From positions 124,001 through 188,000 of the forward strand of contig NZ_LYVJ01000005.1 in NCBI RefSeq assembly GCF_001676385.1: DNA of 64,000 nt, in the 5' to 3' direction. Origin of the DNA: Stenotrophomonas maltophilia. Its GTDB lineage: Bacteria > Pseudomonadota > Gammaproteobacteria > Xanthomonadales > Xanthomonadaceae. Below are positions 9,528 to 17,488 of this stretch, one piece after another; within the stretch, counting starts at the first letter, position 1, and each line of letters starts with the position of its first letter. The notes beneath the pieces were generated by a model. That model was not told the origin of the DNA, did no database searches, and saw nothing but the letters and a program-made list of their open reading frames with translations. The translations under genes were made by a program, and so were the position numbers.

Positions 9528-9595
9528 CCACCCGATGCGCTGCCGGGAATGCTGTTGGCAGGTGTCGACCTTGGTCGACGCGCTGCTTGATTCCT

Positions 9596-9672
9596 GTAGA
9601 GCCGAGCCGTGCTCGGCTTGCGCGCGCCAGCGCGATCGGAACGAAAAGAGCCGAGCCTGGGCCCGGCTCTAC
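9596..9672. repeat. SMAG dimer, head-to-head
   Basis: Two GTAG-headed units face each other. GTAGAGCCGAGC at 9596 pairs with the inverted copy ending in GGCTCTAC at 9672. The right end is four bases from the stop of the HAD gene. A related palindrome, GTCGACCTTGGTCGAC, lies just upstream (about 9563-9580). Confidence 0.85.
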
Positions 9673-9676
9673 ATCA

Positions 9677-10300
9677 TCAGGCGCCCTGCCAGGCCGCCAA
9701 CAGCGCGCGGCAATCGGCGAAATGCCAGTCGGCGCGGCCCGGCCACGGGTTCTCCGGCAGGTTGACCAGCACGGTGTGGGTGCCCGCAGCACGGCCGCAC
9801 TCCAGGTCGTAGCCGTGGTCACCGACCATGACGGCCTCCGTCGCTGCAATGCCCCAGCGCCGCAGGTGCTGCTGCAGGCCGTCCGGCGAAGGCTTGGGCA
9901 CCGCCTCATCACGGCCGATGATGTCGGCATCATCGAACAGTGCCCCGATCCCGATCGCCTCCAGCGTCAGCTTCGCCAGCGCATGATCGTTGCGGGTCAG
10001 GATGCCCAGCCGGCAGCCGGCCGCCGCCAGCGCGCGCAGCAGCTTCACCGCGCCCGGTGCCGGCAACGCATCCTCGGCCAGTGCACGCTCGTGGTCCAGC
10101 AGCCACTCACGCTTGGCCTGCGCAGGTGCATCCGGCAATGCCGCGATATGCTCGAGGATGTCTTCCTCGGCCGCGATCTCCAGCGCACGCCGGATCGCGG
10201 CGAAATCATGCACCGCCACGGTCAGGGTACCGTCCATGTCGAATACCCAGTGGCGGATCGTGGACAGCGCGTGCCGCACGCTGCCTGCCTGGGGCGTCAC
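9677..10300 (-). CDS. HAD-superfamily phosphatase (phosphoglycolate-phosphatase-like)
   Basis: A 207-residue haloacid-dehalogenase hydrolase. Motif I is FDMDGTLT near residue 20 with the nucleophilic Asp, motif II is LTRND, the conserved Lys is in PKPSPDGL, and motif IV is VGDHGYDLECG. Start choice: GTG 10300 overlaps the upstream lipoprotein stop as GTGA and puts motif I at the usual distance from the N-terminus. A longer frame from 10423 would antisense the coding end of that neighbour. The physiological substrate is unknown; family members act on phosphoglycolate, sugar phosphates or nucleotides. Confidence 0.85.
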   Translation of the reverse strand: MTPQAGSVRHALSTIRHWVFDMDGTLTVAVHDFAAIRRALEIAAEEDILEHIAALPDAPAQAKREWLLDHERALAEDALPAPGAVKLLRALAAAGCRLGILTRNDHALAKLTLEAIGIGALFDDADIIGRDEAVPKPSPDGLQQHLRRWGIAATEAVMVGDHGYDLECGRAAGTHTVLVNLPENPWPGRADWHFADCRALLAAWQGA

Positions 10301-11028
10301 TGCCACCACTGCGGCATCCGGCTGGCGTCGACACCCCCGGTCTCGAACACCGCAGTGCGGGTGCCACCCGCCTTGACCGGGAATTCGATGCTGATCGACC
10401 TGCCCTTGCGGGCCAGCTTCCACAGCGCCTTCTGGTCGGTGATGAACAGGGCAATGGCTTCATCGGTCTTCGGGCGCCAGGCCGCCATCGGCACCGGCCT
10501 GCCGTCGTCCACGGTCACTTTTACCGTGCACTGCGGGCACCGGAAATCGCCGGCCTGCAGCACCAGGTAGGCGTGGCGCTTCCACTCCGGATGATCGCGG
10601 AACACCAGCTGCACCGGCTTGGCGCCACTGCCATCCACGTCCACCCGTTCCTTGCTGTAGATCGACGCCGAGACCTGGCTGCCCTTGCTGCCGACCGGGA
10701 TCTGGTTGTACTGCCACAGCGCCTGCATGCGGCGCAGATCGCGCGCGGCATCGCCCTTGGCCTTGACCTCGTCGAAGCCGGCGGCGATGCGCTCAGCGGC
10801 GGCGGTGTCCTTGTACTGGTCCAGCAGCGAGGCGCCATGCAGGCGTGCGCGTTCCCAGTCCTGCGCGGCCACGGCCATGTCGTACTGCTTGGCCACGTCC
10901 TCGGCCTTGGCTTCCTTCTGCGCCTGCGCGGCCGCCGCGGCGGCTTCCTGCGCCTTTCGTTCTTCCTCGGGGTTGCTGCAGGCGGCCAGTGCCAGGCTGC
11001 AGGCAGTAAGCAGGATCAGTCGTTTCAT
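10297..11028 (-). CDS. Lipoprotein of unknown function
   Basis: A 243-residue protein with a clear lipoprotein signal (MKRLILLTACSLALAAC, Cys17). An Ala/Glu/Lys-rich, probably helical stretch follows (about residues 20-60), then a globular region containing one CPQC motif. The ATG at 11028 is chosen because longer versions would start inside the adjacent SMAG repeat. It is coupled to the HAD phosphatase by a GTGA overlap. No domain was recognised. The CPQC pair might be a thiol or metal site, but that is speculation. Confidence 0.75.
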   Translation of the reverse strand: MKRLILLTACSLALAACSNPEEERKAQEAAAAAAQAQKEAKAEDVAKQYDMAVAAQDWERARLHGASLLDQYKDTAAAERIAAGFDEVKAKGDAARDLRRMQALWQYNQIPVGSKGSQVSASIYSKERVDVDGSGAKPVQLVFRDHPEWKRHAYLVLQAGDFRCPQCTVKVTVDDGRPVPMAAWRPKTDEAIALFITDQKALWKLARKGRSISIEFPVKAGGTRTAVFETGGVDASRMPQWWQ

Positions 11029-11058
11029 GGCGGAGGTCCTTCGTGTTTTCGCATTCTT

Positions 11059-11118
11059 GTAGAGTCGAACCATGCTCGACTGGCCGTTCAACAGCAGTCG
11101 AGCATGGCTCGACTCTAC
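11059..11118. repeat. SMAG dimer
   Basis: The left unit GTAGAGTCGAACCATGCTCG starts at 11059 and the inverted unit ends CTCGACTCTAC at 11118. Together they can fold into one long hairpin between the lipoprotein gene and the M1 peptidase terminator. Confidence 0.85.
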
Positions 11119-11147
11119 AAAAAAAGCGCCGGGGGATGCCCGGCGCG
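11119..11147 (-). terminator. Intrinsic terminator of the M1 aminopeptidase gene
   Basis: On the minus strand the stem GCGCCGGG/CCCGGCGC with a short loop is followed by seven T. It begins six bases after the peptidase stop (11153). Confidence 0.8.
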
Positions 11148-11152
11148 TTTTC

Positions 11153-13081
11153 TTACTTGGCTTCGGCCTTGGCCAGCATGTCCTGGACCGAGGCGGTGGT
11201 GATCGGGTGGTAGCCCGGCTTGGCCTTCTCGAAGGCCTGCTTGGCCAGTTCCAGCCCCTTCGGGGTCTTCACCAGTTCGGCGTAGATCGGCAGGATCAGC
11301 TTGCGACGGCCGACGCGCTCGATGAATGCGGCCGCACCTTCATTGGCCTGCTCGTAGCCGCTGCGGATCGCCAACGGGTACCAGCGCATGGCGATCTCGC
11401 CATTCGGGGTGCCGGTGAAGTGGAAGGCCTTGTCCAGCGTGGCCAGCTTGTCCAGCGGCTGGGTCGCGCCCAGGCCGTCGATGAAGCGCACCCATTCCTG
11501 CGTGCTCCAGTCGGCGATGACCTGGCTGCTGGGCACGTTGCCGGCGCTGGCGAAGGCGATGCGCGCGGTATCGACGCTGCTGAAGTTGCGCGACTGGGCC
11601 TTGGCCGCGAACGCCGGAATGCCCGGCTCGTCCAGCCACGCCTTCAGTTCGGCCTCGGTCACTGCCGACGGATTCTTCGGCAGCAGGTTCTTCTTCATGT
11701 ACTCAACGAACTGGTCGGTGTTCGCGCTCTGGAAGGCGTGGTCATCGAACCAGCCACGCAGGAACGGATCGAAGGTCTCGCGGCCGAAGCGCTGCTCCAG
11801 GAACTCCAGGAACCAGGCACCCTTGACGTAGGCGACCTGGCTGAGGGCTTCGTCGGGGTCGCGCTCGTTCAGCGGCGGCAACGCCAGCGCCTGGTCGGCC
11901 GGGCTCATGTCCTTCACTTCGGCCAGCAGGTCGGTCTGGTCGATCTGCTTCTCCATTTCGGCCATCTCCTTGCCGTACAGGGCTTCGGTGATGCGGCCCT
12001 GGACGTAGGTGGTGAAGCCTTCATTGAGCCAGATGTCCTTCCAGCTGGCGTTGGTCACCAGGTTGCCCGACCAGCTGTGCGCCAGTTCGTGGGCGACCAG
12101 CGAGACCAGCGACTTGTCGCCGACGATCACGGTCGGGGTGGCGAAGGTCAGGCGCGGGTTCTCCATGCCACCGAACGGGAACGACGGCGGCAGCACCAGC
12201 ATGTCGTAGCGGCCCCAGCGGTATTCGCCGTACAGCTTCTCGGCAGCACCGATCATCTTCTCGGTGTCTTCGAATTCCTTGGCGGCCTTGTTGACCATGG
12301 TCGGCTCGGCCCAGACGCCGGAGCGGCCGGAGATCGGCTCGAACACCAGGTCGCCGGCGGCGATGGCCAGCAGGTAGGACGGAATCGGCTGCGGCATCTT
12401 GAAGGTGTAGTCACCGTCACGCGCGGCCTTCGGATCGTTGTCGGCGCTCATCAGCACCATCACGTCCGGGCGCGAGACCACATGCGCGCTGTAGGTGAAG
12501 CGCACGCTCGGGGTGTCCTGCAACGGTACCCAGGAACGGGCGTGGATGGCCTGCGACTGGCTGAACATGAAGGGCAGCTTCTTGCCCTCGGTCATCGACG
12601 GCGCCAGCCACTGCAGGCCCGAGGCGGTCGGTGCGGTGTGGTAGGTCACTTCCACCCTGGCCGGCTGTTCCGGGGCCTCGATGGTGAGCTTGCTGCCAAA
12701 CACCTTGTCAGCGGCGGCCAGCTCGAACTTCAGCGGGCTGCGCGCGCCATCGGCGGCGACGGCCTCGACCTTGGACACAGTCAGCTCGCGGGTGTCGAGC
12801 ACCAGCTGGCTGGCGTCCTTCTGCTTCCATTCCAGGGTGTAGGTGGCGGTGCCGCCGATCTGCTTCTGGTCGAAGTCCAGCTTCAGATCCAGCGCGATGT
12901 CCTTGATGGCGACCTTGTCCGGCTCGGCGTACGAGCTTTCGTCGTGGCTGCGGTTCTCGGCGTTCACGGGGGCGGCGGGGGCCTTTGCGGCAGTCGGGGC
13001 GGCGGCGGGCGCGGCCGCCTCCTGGGAGCAGCCGGCGGCCAGGGCCACGGCCAGCGGAAGGAGCATCAGCGGATTACGCAT
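11153..13081 (-). CDS. M1-family zinc aminopeptidase, lipoprotein
   Basis: A 642-residue secreted metallopeptidase, predicted lipoprotein (Cys18), with an Ala/Pro-rich linker after the lipobox. The gluzincin site is complete: exopeptidase motif GGMEN (304-308), zinc ligands His331 and His335 in HELAHS, catalytic Glu332 and third ligand Glu354 in NEGFTTYV. The arrangement resembles leukotriene-A4-hydrolase-type M1 enzymes, and it would trim N-terminal residues from periplasmic peptides. It lies downstream of ubiE on the same strand but is separated by about 190 bases with SMAG-like palindromes, so it is probably a separate unit. Confidence 0.92.
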   Translation of the reverse strand: MRNPLMLLPLAVALAAGCSQEAAAPAAAPTAAKAPAAPVNAENRSHDESSYAEPDKVAIKDIALDLKLDFDQKQIGGTATYTLEWKQKDASQLVLDTRELTVSKVEAVAADGARSPLKFELAAADKVFGSKLTIEAPEQPARVEVTYHTAPTASGLQWLAPSMTEGKKLPFMFSQSQAIHARSWVPLQDTPSVRFTYSAHVVSRPDVMVLMSADNDPKAARDGDYTFKMPQPIPSYLLAIAAGDLVFEPISGRSGVWAEPTMVNKAAKEFEDTEKMIGAAEKLYGEYRWGRYDMLVLPPSFPFGGMENPRLTFATPTVIVGDKSLVSLVAHELAHSWSGNLVTNASWKDIWLNEGFTTYVQGRITEALYGKEMAEMEKQIDQTDLLAEVKDMSPADQALALPPLNERDPDEALSQVAYVKGAWFLEFLEQRFGRETFDPFLRGWFDDHAFQSANTDQFVEYMKKNLLPKNPSAVTEAELKAWLDEPGIPAFAAKAQSRNFSSVDTARIAFASAGNVPSSQVIADWSTQEWVRFIDGLGATQPLDKLATLDKAFHFTGTPNGEIAMRWYPLAIRSGYEQANEGAAAFIERVGRRKLILPIYAELVKTPKGLELAKQAFEKAKPGYHPITTASVQDMLAKAEAK

Positions 13082-13186
13082 GAATCGGGACCGTTACGGG
13101 GATCAAACCCCAATGGTACCTCCCTCCGGCCCCGCAGGCGTTGCGCGGTGCGGGGTAATGGCCGGCCGGGTGCGCGGTGCGCGACC

Positions 13187-13254
13187 ATGCCGACCCAGGT
13201 TGGCACGGACCTTTCACCGCTCGCGGCCTGCGCTGTGCCAACCAGGGTTGGCAC
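13187..13254. repeat. Pair of GGTTGGCAC-type palindromes
   Basis: Two imperfect palindromes of the form GTGCCAACC-N-GGTTGGCAC lie at about 13187-13207 and 13235-13254, between ubiE and the M1 gene. The same family forms a perfect hairpin at 15990-16019. Confidence 0.65.
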
Positions 13255-13269
13255 CTCCCAAGGCAGGGG

Positions 13270-14031
13270 CTACAGCTTGTAGCCGGAGTGGATCGAAACG
13301 ATGCCGCCGGTCAGGTTCTTGTAGTGGCAGCGCTCGAATCCGGCCTGCCCCATCATCGCCTTCAGCTCGTCCTGCGGCGGGTGCTTGCGGATGCTCTCGG
13401 CCAGGTACTGGTAGCTGTCCGAATCATTGGCGAACAGCTTGCCCAGCTTCGGCAGGATCTTGAACGAGTGGAAGTCGTAGATCGGCTTGAACCAGTCGGC
13501 GGTCACTTCGGAGAATTCCAGCACGCGGGCCTGGCCGCCCACCTTCAGCACGCGGTACATCTCGCGCAGGCCGGCGTCCTTGTCGGTGACGTTGCGCAGG
13601 CCGAAGGCAATGGTGACCAGATCAAAGCTGTTGTCCGGGAACGGCAGGGCTTCGGCGTTGCACTGTACGTAGTCCAGGCCGAGCACCAGGCCGCGGTTGG
13701 TCAGGCGATCACGGCCAACCGACAGCATGCCGGCGTTGATGTCACCCAGCACTACCGAACCCTCGGCGCCGACGCGTTCCTTCAGCAGGGCGGCGATGTC
13801 GCCGGTGCCACCGGCCAGATCGAGCACGCGGTCGCCCGGCTTCACCTGCGCGGTTGCCACGTAGTAGCGCTTCCACGCCCGGTGCACGCCCAGGCTCATC
13901 AGGTCGTTCATCAGGTCGTAGTTGCGCGCGACCGAGGTGAACACCTGGCCGACCAGCTTCTGCTTGTCCTTGGCGGCGACGTCGCGGAACCCGAAATGGG
14001 TGGTACCGGATTTGTAGGGGGATTCGCTCAT
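13270..14031 (-). CDS. ubiE: Ubiquinone/menaquinone biosynthesis C-methyltransferase
   Basis: A 253-residue SAM-dependent methyltransferase that methylates the benzoquinol ring in ubiquinone synthesis. The SAM motif VLDLAGGTGDIA (residues 69-80) and the signatures FTSVARNYDLMNDLMSLG and VTIAFGLRNVTDKDAGLREMYR-type segments identify UbiE. The ATG at 14031 gives the family's usual length; the frame continues upstream only into the divergent deaminase region. The 81 bases between the two starts must hold both promoters. Confidence 0.96.
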   Translation of the reverse strand: MSESPYKSGTTHFGFRDVAAKDKQKLVGQVFTSVARNYDLMNDLMSLGVHRAWKRYYVATAQVKPGDRVLDLAGGTGDIAALLKERVGAEGSVVLGDINAGMLSVGRDRLTNRGLVLGLDYVQCNAEALPFPDNSFDLVTIAFGLRNVTDKDAGLREMYRVLKVGGQARVLEFSEVTADWFKPIYDFHSFKILPKLGKLFANDSDSYQYLAESIRKHPPQDELKAMMGQAGFERCHYKNLTGGIVSIHSGYKL

Positions 14032-14112
14032 GGCCCCGATTATCGCACCGCCGGAGCCGCTGCGGGGCAACCGGGCCTTATCATGGCCGGCCATGACCCA
14101 TCGGAGCCCCGC

Positions 14113-14565
14113 ATGATCACCACGCCCGACTACCCGGCCCTGCTGCAGACCGCCATTGCCGAAGCCCGCCAGGGCCTGGCCGAAGGCGGCGTCCCGATCG
14201 GCGCGGCGCTGTACCACAACGACGGCCGCCTGCTCGGCTGCGGCCACAACCGCCGCGTGCAGGAAGGCGACCCGTCGGTGCACGGCGAAACCGACGCCTT
14301 CCGCAAGGCCGGCCGCCAGCGTCGGTACCAGGACACCATCATGGTCACCACCCTGGCGCCGTGCTGGTACTGCTCGGGCCTGGTTCGCCAGTTCAACATC
14401 GGCACCGTCGTGGTGGGCGAATCGCGCACCTTCCAGGGCGGCATCGACTGGCTGCGGGAAAACGGCGTCAACGTGATCGACCTCGACAGCCAGGAATGCG
14501 TCGATCTGCTCGGCGGCTTCATCGCGCAGCATCCGGACATCTGGAACGAGGACATTGGTGAATGA
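14113..14565 (+). CDS. Cytosine deaminase of the yeast (Fcy1) type
   Basis: A 150-residue zinc deaminase. Zinc ligands are His57 (HGE), Cys84 and Cys87 (PCWYC), and Glu59 is the proton shuttle. Length, spacing and the C-terminal WNEDIGE closely resemble yeast cytosine deaminase, which ends in WFEDIGE. This points to cytosine-to-uracil salvage rather than tRNA adenosine deamination (TadA). An earlier ATG at 14093 opens only a seven-codon frame that stops on the A of this ATG region, so 14113 is the start. It is divergent from ubiE. Confidence 0.88.
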   Translation: MITTPDYPALLQTAIAEARQGLAEGGVPIGAALYHNDGRLLGCGHNRRVQEGDPSVHGETDAFRKAGRQRRYQDTIMVTTLAPCWYCSGLVRQFNIGTVVVGESRTFQGGIDWLRENGVNVIDLDSQECVDLLGGFIAQHPDIWNEDIGE

Positions 14566-14775
14566 GGGCGAACGGGGCCGCTTCCACATCAATCAGCACG
14601 ATTTAATGAACGCTTCAGCAGCGCTGCCGCCTTGCGCTGGCAGCGTTTGCATCAGTCGCTGTGAACCAGTGCACAGTCCACTGCGACGCCTGCATACACG
14701 GTGGTAACACCCCGCACGGCCGACGCGCCTAAGGTGGGGTCTACCGGGATTTCCTTTCCCCCGACGGAGCCAGGC

Positions 14776-15036
14776 ATGTGCGCTCGCGCCGTACGACCCG
14801 TGACCGATCCTGCCCTCGATGCGATCCGTGAGCGCCTGCGGCAGCAGTACGTGCTGCACCGGCGCGGCGCGCGGTTCTGGACCGCCTATCAGGCACTGCA
14901 GCTGCAGCTGGTACGCGGCCATCCGATCGACCACGTGCGCCTGTGCAATGCGATGGCCGGAATCGCCGAGGAACTGGGCGCGGTCGAGCACGCGCAGTTG
15001 ATAGGCAGCCGCAACGCCGGCTCTACATCGTCCTGA
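14776..15036 (+). CDS. Small protein of unknown function
   Basis: An 86-residue frame from ATG 14776, preceded by GGAG nine bases upstream. The protein is Arg/Ala/Leu-rich and probably helical, with no signal peptide and no recognised domain. The last residues (GSTSS) are encoded by a CGGCTCTAC sequence like a SMAG right end, so the 3' end may have been reshaped by a repeat. The 210 bases before it hold hairpins around 14615-14650 but no gene. Confidence 0.5.
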   Translation: MCARAVRPVTDPALDAIRERLRQQYVLHRRGARFWTAYQALQLQLVRGHPIDHVRLCNAMAGIAEELGAVEHAQLIGSRNAGSTSS

Positions 15037-15110
15037 CGCGGCATCCACCGGCACATCGGCCACACTCCAAGGCCCCCCACTCCCTTTTCCCTCAACCGAA
15101 CTGGATTGTC

Positions 15111-15446
15111 ATGCACGCTGAAGTTCCTGCCATTCCCCCGGTCATCGATGTCGACGCAGAACTCGAGCACTGGCGCCGCCAGCATGCCGACGGGGTGCTG
15201 CCGCACAACTCCTTCGGCTCCTATGTGCCGTGGATCAAGTTCGCCTGCGACTCACTGATCACCCAGCCGCGCGCCAGCGAGGCCGAACGGGACGAGATGT
15301 TCCAGACCCAGTACGCCCTGCAGATCATGCCGCGCCTGAGTGAAGCCCAGGCCCGCGAATTCGTCGAGCGCTGCTGGGAGCACGTGTACCAGAGCAGCCC
15401 GGTGCGCAGCCTGCAGGCACCGCGGCTGCAGCGCATGCGCGCCTGA
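15111..15446 (+). CDS. Conserved hypothetical protein
   Basis: A 111-residue soluble protein with acidic and aromatic residues (for example NSFGSYVPWIKFACDS). It is likely all-helical, with no membrane segment and no recognised domain. It sits between two other small genes on the same strand. The upstream base composition (CCCTTTTCC) is pyrimidine-rich and lacks a good ribosome-binding site, so the start is the least certain part. Confidence 0.55.
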   Translation: MHAEVPAIPPVIDVDAELEHWRRQHADGVLPHNSFGSYVPWIKFACDSLITQPRASEAERDEMFQTQYALQIMPRLSEAQAREFVERCWEHVYQSSPVRSLQAPRLQRMRA

Positions 15447-15512
15447 CGGCGCTGCACGTCGCCTGCACGGCCGCGTGCCGATCATCGTATCGATTCCCCT
15501 GGAGCGGTCACG

Positions 15513-15935
15513 ATGAGAGCAAGAAAGCTGTTCAACACCATCGCCAAGAAGGCCTCGACGGCGGCAGGATCGCCGTGGACCTTCCTCGGAGCGGTCGGCA
15601 TCGTGGTTTTCTGGGGCATCACCGGCCCCGTGTTCGGGTTCAACGACACCTGGCAGCTGGTGATCAATACCGGCACCACGATCATCACCTTCCTGATGGT
15701 GTTCCTGATCCAGCACACGCAGAACGCGGATACGGCGGCGATGCAGATCAAGCTGGACGAGCTGATCCGGGCCACGTCCGAAGCCAACAACGAGCTTCTC
15801 GACCTGGAAGAGCTGGACGAAGCGCGACTGGAAGAGATCCGCGCGGAGTACGAGCAGATGGCGCGCGAAGCCGGCGATGCGCTGGCGCGCGTACGCGCCT
15901 GCCATGCCGCGAACCGCGACGACGAAGCGGTGTAG
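15513..15935 (+). CDS. Low-affinity iron permease family membrane protein
   Basis: A 140-residue protein with two membrane helices (about residues 22-40 and 48-66) separated by a short loop. The segment LVINTGTTIITFLMVFLIQHTQNAD is typical of the iron-permease family (PF04120), in split form here. An acidic helical C-terminus follows. The name comes from yeast Fet4; the bacterial role is not established. It converges with smeF across two palindromic repeats. Confidence 0.75.
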   Translation: MRARKLFNTIAKKASTAAGSPWTFLGAVGIVVFWGITGPVFGFNDTWQLVINTGTTIITFLMVFLIQHTQNADTAAMQIKLDELIRATSEANNELLDLEELDEARLEEIRAEYEQMAREAGDALARVRACHAANRDDEAV

Positions 15936-15953
15936 CAGATCCCGGAATGACAA

Positions 15954-15976
15954 TGCCGGCCAGCGGCCGGCACTAC
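15954..15976 (-). repeat. SMAG monomer
   Basis: A GTAG head with TGCCGGCC/GGCCGGCA stem, minus strand, in the convergent gap between the iron-permease-family gene and smeF. Confidence 0.85.
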
Positions 15977-15989
15977 CATTGATCGTCCA

Positions 15990-16019
15990 GGCAGGTGCCA
16001 ACCAAGGTTGGCACCTGCC
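15990..16019. repeat. Perfect 14-bp-arm palindrome, possible bidirectional terminator
   Basis: Arms GGCAGGTGCCAACC and GGTTGGCACCTGCC flank an AA loop. It lies 12 bases from the smeF stop in a convergent gap. No T-run follows, so any terminator role would rest on structure alone. Confidence 0.75.
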
Positions 16020-16030
16020 AGAAGCGCGGA

Positions 16031-17416
16031 CTACCCGCGCTCGTGCCAGCCACCACCCAGCACCTTGTACAGGGTTACGCGGTTGGCCTGTTGCGCCAGC
16101 TGGGCCTGCAACTGCGTCTGTTGCGCGCTGTACGCCGTTCGCCGGGCATCGAGCAGGGTGACGAAGCTGTCCAGGCCGGCGTCATAGCGGGCCTGCGACA
16201 AGCGGTTGGCCTGCCCGGCGGCGTCCACCAGGCGCTGCTGGGCGTTGACCTGCTCATCCAGGCTGGCATTCAACGCCAGCGCGTCAGCGGCTTCGCGGAA
16301 GCCCACCTGGATTGCCTTCTCGTACTGCGCCAGCGCGATATCACGGTCGGCGTTGGCGATGGCCAGGTTGGCGCGCAGCTTGCCACCCTGGAAGATCGGC
16401 AGGGTCACTTTCGGCAGGAAGCTCCACAGGCGGGTGTCGCTGTCGAACAGGTTGGACAGTTCAGTCGATCCACTCCCGAGGCTCCCGGTCAGTGAAATGC
16501 TGGGGAAGAACGCCGCGCGTGCCGCACCGATGTTGGCATTGGCCGCCAGCAGCTGGTGCTCGGCGGCCATGATGTCCGGGCGCTGCAGCAGCACGTCGCT
16601 GGGCAGGCCCGCCGGTGGCGGTGCCACCGCCAGCAGCCGCGGCTCGATGCTGTCCGGCAGCAGCGCCGGATCGAGCGGGCCACCGGCCAGCAGCGCCAAC
16701 GCATTGCGGTCCTGGGCCAGCTGGCCACGCAGGCGCGCCACATCGGTGCGTGCGGCCTCTACCAGCGTGCGGGTCTGGGTCAGCTCCAGCGCCGAACTGC
16801 CGCCTCGCTCGTGCCGGGCTTCGGCCAGGCGCAGCGAATCCTCATAGGTCTGCAACGTGGCTTCGGCAATCTTCAGCTGCTGCGCGTCGGCCCCATGGGT
16901 CAACCACGCGGTAGCGGTCTCGGCGATCAGGCTCAGCTGCGCGCTCCGGCGGTTGGCAGCCACGGCAAAATACTGCTGCAGTGCCGCCTCACTGAGGTTG
17001 CGCACGCGACCGAACAGGTCGAGCTCGAACTCGGCCACGCCGACACCGGCGGTGAACTGTTCGGTCACACCGGCGCCGGTGCCCTGCCGCTGCATCTGGC
17101 CAGTGACGGCCACGCCGGGCACGCGATCGGCACGCTGCACGCGGTACTGGCCACGCGCGCGCTCGACGTTCAGCACGGCCACGCGCAGGTCGCGGTTGTT
17201 GTGCAGCGACTGGTCGATCACCTGCTGCAGGCGCGCATCGGTGAAGAAGTCGCGCCAGCCGAGTGCAGCAGCATCGATGACTTCGCCCTGGGACACCTCG
17301 GCCGGCCACTGCGCCGGGATGGCCGGAGCGACGGCGGTGTCCTTCGGCGCCAGGGTGGAGCAGCCGGCCAGCGCGAGCGCGGCGGCAATGGAAAGGAACA
17401 GGGATGCACTTTTCAT
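16031..17416 (-). CDS. smeF: SmeF, outer-membrane channel of the SmeDEF efflux pump
   Basis: A 461-residue TolC/OprM-type outer-membrane lipoprotein (Cys19 in LALAGC) that forms the exit duct for the SmeE pump. Two repeated efflux domains with long helical segments are visible, including the FPSISLTGSLGSGS region typical of the OprM group. ATG 17416 is preferred over ATG 17431 because GGAAG, which overlaps the earlier ATG, is a well-spaced ribosome-binding site for it. It is the last gene of the operon, 72 bases after smeE, and a SMAG repeat fills part of that gap. Confidence 0.95.
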   Translation of the reverse strand: MKSASLFLSIAAALALAGCSTLAPKDTAVAPAIPAQWPAEVSQGEVIDAAALGWRDFFTDARLQQVIDQSLHNNRDLRVAVLNVERARGQYRVQRADRVPGVAVTGQMQRQGTGAGVTEQFTAGVGVAEFELDLFGRVRNLSEAALQQYFAVAANRRSAQLSLIAETATAWLTHGADAQQLKIAEATLQTYEDSLRLAEARHERGGSSALELTQTRTLVEAARTDVARLRGQLAQDRNALALLAGGPLDPALLPDSIEPRLLAVAPPPAGLPSDVLLQRPDIMAAEHQLLAANANIGAARAAFFPSISLTGSLGSGSTELSNLFDSDTRLWSFLPKVTLPIFQGGKLRANLAIANADRDIALAQYEKAIQVGFREAADALALNASLDEQVNAQQRLVDAAGQANRLSQARYDAGLDSFVTLLDARRTAYSAQQTQLQAQLAQQANRVTLYKVLGGGWHERG

Positions 17417-17457
17417 GGGAATGACTTCCATCGGTACTGCCGGATGGCAGGAGGCAA

Positions 17458-17480
17458 TGCCGGCCAGTGGCCGGCACTAC
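17458..17480 (-). repeat. SMAG monomer between smeE and smeF
   Basis: GTAG head plus TGCCGGCC/GGCCGGCA stem on the coding strand, inside the smeE-smeF intercistronic region. Confidence 0.85.
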
Positions 17481-17488
17481 CGTTTCGA

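Noticed and set aside
10301..10423. A longer N-terminus for the HAD phosphatase starting at ATG 10423
   Set aside because: It would overlap 120 bases of the upstream lipoprotein gene. The GTG at 10300 overlaps that gene's stop by four bases and gives the normal HAD N-terminus.
14593..15063. A 156-codon minus-strand frame opposite the 86-residue gene
   Set aside because: No ribosome-binding site and no recognisable domain. The plus-strand frame has a better start signal.
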